Program-made: the position numbers and the translations under genes
The notes under the pieces: generated by a model
Databases searched by the model: none
The model's input: only the letters and a program-made list of their open reading frames with translations
What the model was told of the DNA's origin: nothing
Origin: Eshraghiella sp045124255
GTDB taxonomy: Bacteria > Bacillota > Clostridia > Lachnospirales > Lachnospiraceae
Length of the DNA stretch: 10,929 bases
Direction of reading: 5' to 3'
Assembly: GCA_045124255.1 (NCBI GenBank)
Contig: JBGVLM010000072.1
Location: 1-10,929 of the forward strand
Shown here: positions 6,982 to 10,929 of the stretch, one piece after another
Position numbering within the stretch: the stretch's first letter is position 1
How the letters are laid out: each line of letters begins with the position of its first letter

Positions 6982-7596
6982 TTAATTTGCTACTTTAACC
7001 ATGCTGTGTCTTACAACGGAATCCTTATAGGTATATCCCTTCTGTAAAACCTCAGCAACAACATTCTCACCAAGGCTTTCATCCTCTACATGCATTACTG
7101 CATTGTGGAAATCAGGATTGAATTCAACTCCTTCTGCCTCTATTTCCTTAACGCCTAAATCTTCAAGCGTCTTGGTAAGCTGTTTATAAATCTTATCCAT
7201 TCCTTCCGCAACAGGGCTTCCCTTATCTGTCTCAGGAATGGTTGCAAGACCTCTTTCAAAATTGTCAACAACAGGAAGAATCTTAACAATTATGTCCTTG
7301 GCACCGATTTCATACATTGCGGACTTTTCTTTCTCTGTACGCTTTCTGAAATTATCGAATTCTGCCATTGTTCTTCTGTATTTATCTGTCAACTCTTCTA
7401 TCTGAAGGTCTTTCTTGTCTTTTTTGTCTTTTTTCTTGAAGAAGCCCTTTTTCTCTTCCTTATCACAGGATTCCTCTGTCGAATCCTCCTCTTCGGTGTT
7501 TGCGGTTTCTTCCGTGCTCTCAGCCTCCTCTACAGATTCCTCTGTATCAACTTCCTTAAGCTCTTCTTCTGCTTCTTTAATCTTCTTATCTGCCAA
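6982..7596 (-). CDS. grpE: Nucleotide exchange factor GrpE
   Basis: Cofactor that releases ADP from DnaK and so resets the chaperone cycle; it works as a dimer in the cytosol. The 204 residues divide into a very acidic, low-complexity N-terminus (about 1-48), a lysine-rich patch (KKGFFKKKDKKDKKD), a long coiled coil containing the family pattern YRRTMAEFDNFRKRTEKEK, and the C-terminal beta domain ending in VLQKGYTYKDSVVRHSMVKVAN-like family sequence. The start codon is TTG at 7596, preceded by AGGTGG at good spacing; there is no alternative ATG nearby that keeps the N-terminus. It lies only 15 bases after the hrcA stop, so the two are translated from one message. The gap before dnaK carries two hairpins. 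Confidence 0.97.
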   Translation of the reverse strand: MADKKIKEAEEELKEVDTEESVEEAESTEETANTEEEDSTEESCDKEEKKGFFKKKDKKDKKDLQIEELTDKYRRTMAEFDNFRKRTEKEKSAMYEIGAKDIIVKILPVVDNFERGLATIPETDKGSPVAEGMDKIYKQLTKTLEDLGVKEIEAEGVEFNPDFHNAVMHVEDESLGENVVAEVLQKGYTYKDSVVRHSMVKVAN

Positions 7597-7611
7597 AATA
7601 TCGCCACCTTT

Positions 7612-8658
7612 CTATTTCTTAAACGCATCATCAAGCTGTGTTTTAATATTCTTAATTGTTGAAACCACTTTTTCATAATCCATTCGCTTCGGACCGATTA
7701 TTCCGATTGTTCCCTTCGCACCATCCCTTAATTCATAGGTTGCGGTAACAACGCTGCAGTCCTTCATCGCGTCCACCGGAGTTTCCTTGCCGATATAGAC
7801 CTTAATGTCTCCATCGCCATCCGCTTCAAGTGAATCGTTAACCAGTTCTGCCAAAAGCTGTTTCTCTTCCAATGTATAGATTAACTCTCTTGCCCTGGAA
7901 TTATCACTAAGCTCAGGATATTTAAAAATATTGGTTGCTCCGCTGGTGTAAATCTGCAAATCCTCTTCGCTGTTTGCAACTGAAGCAATTGCATCAAGAA
8001 TATCTCTTATAAGGATTCCGTATTCACCTGCCTGAGCAGTTAACCTTGATATAATTGAAAGATTAATTTCTTCCAATGTAAGACCGCTTACTGAACTGTT
8101 AAGCATTATGTTCAGTTTAAGACAATCCTCTGTGCCAAGCTCGTATGAGCTTTCAATTATACTGTTCTTAATACTGTTGCCTTCAAGAACTACTACTGCG
8201 AGTATCTTGCCCTTTTCAATCTGGGAAATCTGAATAAATTTAATCGTTCTTCCCTGTTTCTTTGGAGCGGCAACCATTGTAGCATAATTGGTATTTGTTG
8301 CAAGTGTTCTTGCCACATTTTGAAGTAAATCCTCAACACGGTCAACCTTTTCAATAAGAATGTCTTCCTTCTTATTTAATTCGTCCTCCCGTCTGTCAAG
8401 TTCTGCTTCTCTTTCCTTCATCATATTATCGACATAGAAGCGATAACCGGCATCAGAAGGAATTCTGCCTGCTGAGGTATGAGGCTGCACTATATAGCCC
8501 ATTTCCTCTAAATCTGCCATTTCATTACGAATCGTTGCTGAACTAAGATTCAAATCCGTGTATTTGGAAATTGTTCTTGAACCAACAGGTTCTCCGGTTT
8601 CCAAATAGTTCTGAATGACAGCTTTCAAAATCTTGACCTTTCTCTCATCCATTTCCAT
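7612..8658 (-). CDS. hrcA: Heat-inducible transcription repressor HrcA
   Basis: Repressor of class I heat-shock genes; it binds the CIRCE operator and is kept active by the GroEL chaperonin in the well-studied Firmicutes. At 348 residues it has the usual length. The N-terminal winged helix-turn-helix is clear (RKVKILKAVIQNYLETGEPV, then GSRTISKY, SSATIRNEM and HTSAGRIPS, about 5-67), followed by a GAF-like dimer domain and the conserved C-terminal segment GTIGIIGPKRMDY. The ATG at 8658 has AGAGG seven bases upstream; a second in-frame ATG two codons later is less well placed. It is the first gene of the operon, directly behind a CIRCE (8683-8709) and sigma-A promoter, so it represses itself together with grpE, dnaK and dnaJ. 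Confidence 0.98.
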   Translation of the reverse strand: MEMDERKVKILKAVIQNYLETGEPVGSRTISKYTDLNLSSATIRNEMADLEEMGYIVQPHTSAGRIPSDAGYRFYVDNMMKEREAELDRREDELNKKEDILIEKVDRVEDLLQNVARTLATNTNYATMVAAPKKQGRTIKFIQISQIEKGKILAVVVLEGNSIKNSIIESSYELGTEDCLKLNIMLNSSVSGLTLEEINLSIISRLTAQAGEYGILIRDILDAIASVANSEEDLQIYTSGATNIFKYPELSDNSRARELIYTLEEKQLLAELVNDSLEADGDGDIKVYIGKETPVDAMKDCSVVTATYELRDGAKGTIGIIGPKRMDYEKVVSTIKNIKTQLDDAFKK

Positions 8659-8682
8659 GGCAGCACCTCTTTTCTTTGTTTG

Positions 8683-8709
8683 TTAGCACTCAACCTTTAG
8701 GAGTGCTAA
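8683..8709 (-). promoter_or_regulatory. CIRCE operator (HrcA binding site)
   Basis: TTAGCACTC (8683-8691), nine bases, GAGTGCTAA (8701-8709): a perfect match to the canonical CIRCE inverted repeat with its standard 9-base spacer. It starts about ten bases after the predicted transcription start and 25 bases before the hrcA ATG, so it lies in the leader, as is typical for autoregulated hrcA operons. Confidence 0.98.
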
Positions 8710-8725
8710 CATTTGAACTAAGATT

Positions 8726-8754
8726 AAGATAACACTACATATTATTTTTGTCAA
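8726..8754 (-). promoter_or_regulatory. Sigma-A promoter of the hrcA-grpE-dnaK-dnaJ operon
   Basis: On the minus strand TTGACA (8754-8749) is separated by exactly 17 bases from TATCTT (8731-8726). The start would fall near 8719, just ahead of the CIRCE. No other convincing promoter was found between here and hrcA. Confidence 0.85.
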
Positions 8755-8815
8755 TGAATTTTTTTAAATATTTTCTTATAAAGTTAAAAACAGCACATAC
8801 CACATTATTTTATAT

Positions 8816-8849
8816 AAAAGAAAATACCCTTGCTTTAACTGCAAGGGTA
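8816..8849 (-). terminator. Intrinsic terminator of the PadR/DUF1700/DUF4097 operon
   Basis: TACCCTTGC (8825-8833) pairs perfectly with GCAAGGGTA (8841-8849), a 9-bp stem with a 7-base loop. On the minus strand it is followed by TTTTCTTTTAT. It lies just after the DUF4097 stop codon and insulates this operon from the hrcA promoter about 60 bases further on. Confidence 0.9.
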
Positions 8850-8855
8850 AAATAA

Positions 8856-9683
8856 TTATTTTTTCCCAAAATTAATTGTAACATCTCCCATGTCAGAATT
8901 TATATTCCACACAAATTCTTCGTTATCAATTATTTCTCCGTTACTCTGATTTATTTTCTGTTTGCCCATATCAACATCAATATTGTATTCATACATTTTT
9001 ATATCATATATGGTATCAATATCAACATTACCCATACTCGCATCTACTTCTGCATTACATGCAAGCTTTCCTTCTAAAACAACATCGCCCATATCAGAAT
9101 CCACCCGGAGTCTTTCGCTGATTTCACCATCGAACTCAATATTGCCCATTCCTGCTTCCATGTCTAAATTCGAAACATAAACATTATTCATGAAAATATT
9201 ACCCATATCTGCCTCAATATTTACATCTCCAAAGCTGACATCCGCAATATCAATGTTGCCCATTCCTGAGTTAAGTTCCTCAATATCAATTACTGCATTC
9301 TCCGGTACATATATATTAATATAGCTGTCCTCTGTTTTAAAATTCAGACCTATGTGTACCAAATCACTGTTTTCCTCAACTATTAAGGTATTATTTTTAA
9401 CCTCACATTTGATATTTCCGTACAAAGCATATTCAACTGCAAACTTATCACCTTTTTTAATCTGAACATTTGCCATGGAAATGTCAAGTTTTATCGAATC
9501 AAACTCATCTAATTCGGTGTATTCCTGTTTCTCGACTGTAGGATTGATGACTATATTAAACCATTTATTATCTTTGTAAGTATGATTAAGTCCGCCGCTC
9601 AAAACACCCAGCACCACGAAGAAAATTCCGCATGTAAGAAGTGCTGCCGTAATAATACCTGTTACTTTAAAAAATTTCTTCAT
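8856..9683 (-). CDS. DUF4097 family membrane-anchored beta-repeat protein
   Basis: A 275-residue protein of the DUF4097 family (sometimes called putative adhesin), function not established. The N-terminus has a basic start and one hydrophobic segment (about 6-30), giving a signal anchor, so the rest should lie outside the membrane. The body is a beta-solenoid-like repeat: MG-N/D dipeptides recur at residues 141, 160, 179, 198, 217, 239 and 265, the first five exactly 19 apart, each in a short strand such as ADMGNI or SDMGDV. The start ATG follows GGGGAGG, which lies in the last codons of the DUF1700 gene three bases upstream, so the two are translationally close. It is the last gene of a PadR-DUF1700-DUF4097 operon, an arrangement repeated across Firmicutes and thought to be linked to the cell envelope; that role is inference. 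Confidence 0.88.
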   Translation of the reverse strand: MKKFFKVTGIITAALLTCGIFFVVLGVLSGGLNHTYKDNKWFNIVINPTVEKQEYTELDEFDSIKLDISMANVQIKKGDKFAVEYALYGNIKCEVKNNTLIVEENSDLVHIGLNFKTEDSYINIYVPENAVIDIEELNSGMGNIDIADVSFGDVNIEADMGNIFMNNVYVSNLDMEAGMGNIEFDGEISERLRVDSDMGDVVLEGKLACNAEVDASMGNVDIDTIYDIKMYEYNIDVDMGKQKINQSNGEIIDNEEFVWNINSDMGDVTINFGKK

Positions 9684-9686
9684 TTA

Positions 9687-10268
9687 TTATGCCTCCCCAT
9701 CCTGTTTAAGTGATTTTTTTCTTTTGGATTTTTTTAATATTTTAACAATGAGCATTACAATAAGTACTGTAAGCATTACAAAAGCACATCCGATTGCTCC
9801 TAACAGGAAGCCGTATCCAATCATCAGGAAGGCCAGAGGTACATCCTCAAACAATAATGCAATGCCACCCAGAAGCGAACCTATGCCGCCTGCTATTCCA
9901 GCAATTCCGACTGCCCCAAATGCTAAAATAATTGCGGCAACTGCAATTACAAGTGCAAAACATACACAGAACAATGCCAGCCATAATGGAGAACCTATTA
10001 TTGCAATAAAAATAATCCATCCGGTTGATAAACCTTTTCTCTTCTGTGTTGCCGTATTATTCTGAGGAAGCTGTTTGCCCCTGTATTCCTCTAAAATTCT
10101 TACTGCTAAATCCTCCGGACTGCCTAATTCCTTAATTACATCAGCTTCCTGCTCTATTCCGGCATCCTCAAAATACTCTGTATAATACTGCATTACATCA
10201 TTATATTCCTCTGCAGGAAGTTCTTTTTTTATAAGTTTGCTTAAAGTTTCAAGATAATTGTTCACCAA
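9687..10268 (-). CDS. DUF1700 family membrane protein (HAAS-type domain)
   Basis: A 193-residue integral membrane protein. The N-terminal soluble helical part (about 1-62, with the family-like LKKELPAEEYNDVMQYYTEYF-type helix and an IKELGSPEDLAVRILEEY-type ending) is the domain that typifies DUF1700 proteins. Then comes a short polar linker and roughly three to four hydrophobic segments (about 83-118, 119-140, 143-178), and a strongly basic tail (KILKKSKRKKSLK). The start codon is non-ATG: TTG at 10268 or GTG at 10265, both behind a strong AAGGAGG. The gene overlaps the end of the PadR gene by 20 bases and is followed three bases later by the DUF4097 gene. Members next to PadR regulators are thought to act in sensing or envelope stress; the sequence itself does not show the signal. 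Confidence 0.88.
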   Translation of the reverse strand: MVNNYLETLSKLIKKELPAEEYNDVMQYYTEYFEDAGIEQEADVIKELGSPEDLAVRILEEYRGKQLPQNNTATQKRKGLSTGWIIFIAIIGSPLWLALFCVCFALVIAVAAIILAFGAVGIAGIAGGIGSLLGGIALLFEDVPLAFLMIGYGFLLGAIGCAFVMLTVLIVMLIVKILKKSKRKKSLKQDGEA

Positions 10269-10593
10269 TGCTTACCTCCTTCTTCTCTTTTCCCAATAAA
10301 ATATTGTCAAGTCTGGATTTGTACAAATCCCATTCCTTCAAATAATAGTTCAATCTGTTCCTTCCATCCTCAGTTATCGCATAGTACCTTCTGTTGCGTC
10401 CCTGAAAAGGCTGGTCATAGGTTCTCAAACAATTATCTTTCTGCAGCCGCCTGAGAACAGGATATAAAGTTGATTCTGAAATATCCACAATCTCCTTAAC
10501 ATTCTGAGTAAGAACATATCCATATGTATCTTCTCTGTTCAACTGTGCCAAAACACAGGCATCAAGAAGTGCTGAGCCTAATTGAAAAATCAT
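10249..10593 (-). CDS. PadR family transcriptional regulator
   Basis: A 114-residue repressor-type DNA-binding protein of the PadR family (small, one winged helix plus a C-terminal dimerisation helix). Visible pieces are the first helices with LDACVLAQLNREDTYGY (10-26), the recognition helix STLYPVLRRLQKDNCL (41-56), the beta wing RNRRYYAITEDG (66-77), and the helix LNYYLKEWDLYKSRLDNIL. The ATG at 10593 has AAAGGAG seven bases upstream. Its 3' end overlaps the DUF1700 gene, the sign of a coupled operon. A palindrome (10620-10642) lies immediately after the predicted transcription start, so autorepression is likely. The effector is unknown. Confidence 0.95.
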   Translation of the reverse strand: MIFQLGSALLDACVLAQLNREDTYGYVLTQNVKEIVDISESTLYPVLRRLQKDNCLRTYDQPFQGRNRRYYAITEDGRNRLNYYLKEWDLYKSRLDNILLGKEKKEVSIGEQLS

Positions 10594-10619
10594 TTTCTCA
10601 CTCCTTTTCTTTTTAATAT

Positions 10620-10642
10620 AATATTATATGTCGTATAATATT
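10620..10642 (-). promoter_or_regulatory. Palindrome likely to be the PadR operator
   Basis: AATATTATA (10620-10628) and TATAATATT (10634-10642) form a perfect 9-bp inverted repeat around the five bases TGTCG. It lies in the leader, starting a few bases after the predicted transcription start, where a bound repressor would block the polymerase. Being AT-rich it could arise by chance more easily than the CIRCE, so the assignment to PadR is inference from position. Confidence 0.55.
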
Positions 10643-10652
10643 GTTTGAATAC

Positions 10653-10681
10653 ATAATATTAGTATTTTATTTATATGTCAA
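10653..10681 (-). promoter_or_regulatory. Sigma-A promoter of the PadR operon
   Basis: On the minus strand TTGACA (10681-10676), a 17-base spacer, and TATTAT (10658-10653). This is close to consensus and gives a leader of about 50 bases before the padR-type ATG. Confidence 0.85.
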
Positions 10682-10708
10682 GCAATTTCTTCTTATTTTT
10701 ATAAATTT

Positions 10709-10744
10709 AAAAAAATGCTGCCTGCAACATACTCCGCCGCAGCA
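10709..10744 (-). terminator. Terminator-like hairpin, minus strand, upstream of the PadR promoter
   Basis: TGCTGC (10744-10739 read on the minus strand) pairs with GCAGCA (10721-10716) and is followed by seven T. It lies 28 bases before the PadR -35 box and would stop transcription coming from the right. It shares bases with an opposite-strand hairpin (10731-10765). Confidence 0.6.
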
Positions 10745-10765
10745 CAAACTCACGGAGTGTTTTTT
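10731..10765 (+). terminator. Terminator-like hairpin, plus strand
   Basis: ACTCCG (10731-10736) pairs with CGGAGT (10753-10758) around 16 bases, followed by GTTTTTT. No plus-strand gene precedes it in this window, so its transcript is unclear; it may only limit antisense transcription from the PadR region. Confidence 0.4.
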
Positions 10766-10800
10766 ATTTACCGGGAAATTTCTCTTGAATTTACGAGAAT

Positions 10801-10829
10801 AAAAAAACCGCTACATCTCTGTAACGGTT
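10801..10829 (-). terminator. Intrinsic terminator of a minus-strand transcript entering from the right edge
   Basis: On the minus strand AACCGTTACA (10829-10820) pairs with TGTAGCGGTT (10815-10806), with one mismatch and a GAGA loop, and runs into seven T. This is the strongest terminator in bases 10682-10929. No confident gene is seen in 10830-10929; a 29-codon frame ends inside the hairpin, but it is too short to support. Confidence 0.75.
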
Positions 10830-10929
10830 AGCTGTTTCTTCTTATTAAAAGGGTTTATCTCTGTTCCTTCAAAACCACACACTAAAACATTTCTTAACAT
10901 CAATTATCTCTGTGAATAACTTTTCCTCT

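Noticed and set aside
9724..10065. Plus-strand open frame of 113 codons
   Set aside because: Lies opposite the DUF1700 membrane protein gene, has no ribosome binding site, and its composition is that of a complement shadow.
10833..10893. Short minus-strand frame of about 29 codons ending in the terminator at 10806-10829
   Set aside because: Too short, with no clear ribosome binding site and no recognised family; might be a small peptide, but the sequence does not support calling it.

Overview
The window looks like a chromosomal piece of a low-GC Firmicute, most likely a Clostridia member of the Lachnospiraceae type. Pointers are the AT-rich intergenic DNA, strong AGGAGG-like ribosome binding sites, sigma-A promoters (TTGACA with a 17-base spacer), an hrcA-grpE-dnaK-dnaJ operon under a perfect CIRCE operator, and a DUF1292 gene. 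The family-level placement is an inference from gene content and style, not from a marker gene comparison.

Layout, left to right. (1) Bases 1-700 hold a DUF1292 gene on the plus strand with its own promoter, followed by a strongly foldable segment of about 120 bases (571-692) that looks like an unassigned structured RNA. (2) Bases 784-1842, minus strand, form a compact module. A PD-(D/E)XK-like nuclease of unknown function is preceded, starting 23 bases upstream of its likely start codon, by an array of four inverted-repeat units. The units have a period of exactly 64 bases, with exactly 20 variable bases inside each pair of arms and 24 between units. This array is the most unusual thing in the window. 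(3) Bases 1914-8754, minus strand, are the heat-shock operon read right to left: promoter, CIRCE, hrcA, grpE, dnaK, dnaJ, then a short UvrD/Rep-type helicase with no visible terminator between dnaJ and the helicase. Hairpins sit in the grpE-dnaK and dnaK-dnaJ gaps. (4) Bases 8816-10681, minus strand, are a three-gene operon: a PadR-type repressor, a DUF1700 membrane protein and a DUF4097 membrane-anchored beta-repeat protein. It has a clear promoter, a palindrome just after it that could be the PadR operator, and a strong terminator. (5) Bases 10682-10929 contain no confident gene but several terminator-like hairpins, including one for a minus-strand transcript that would enter from beyond the right edge.

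Functionally, HrcA represses its own operon through CIRCE. DnaK, its co-chaperone DnaJ and its nucleotide exchange factor GrpE form the protein-folding machine. The PadR/DUF1700/DUF4097 trio is a recurrent Firmicute arrangement, probably a self-regulated envelope module. The array plus nuclease could be a guide-like, RNA-binding or operator-type system; the sequence alone does not decide which.
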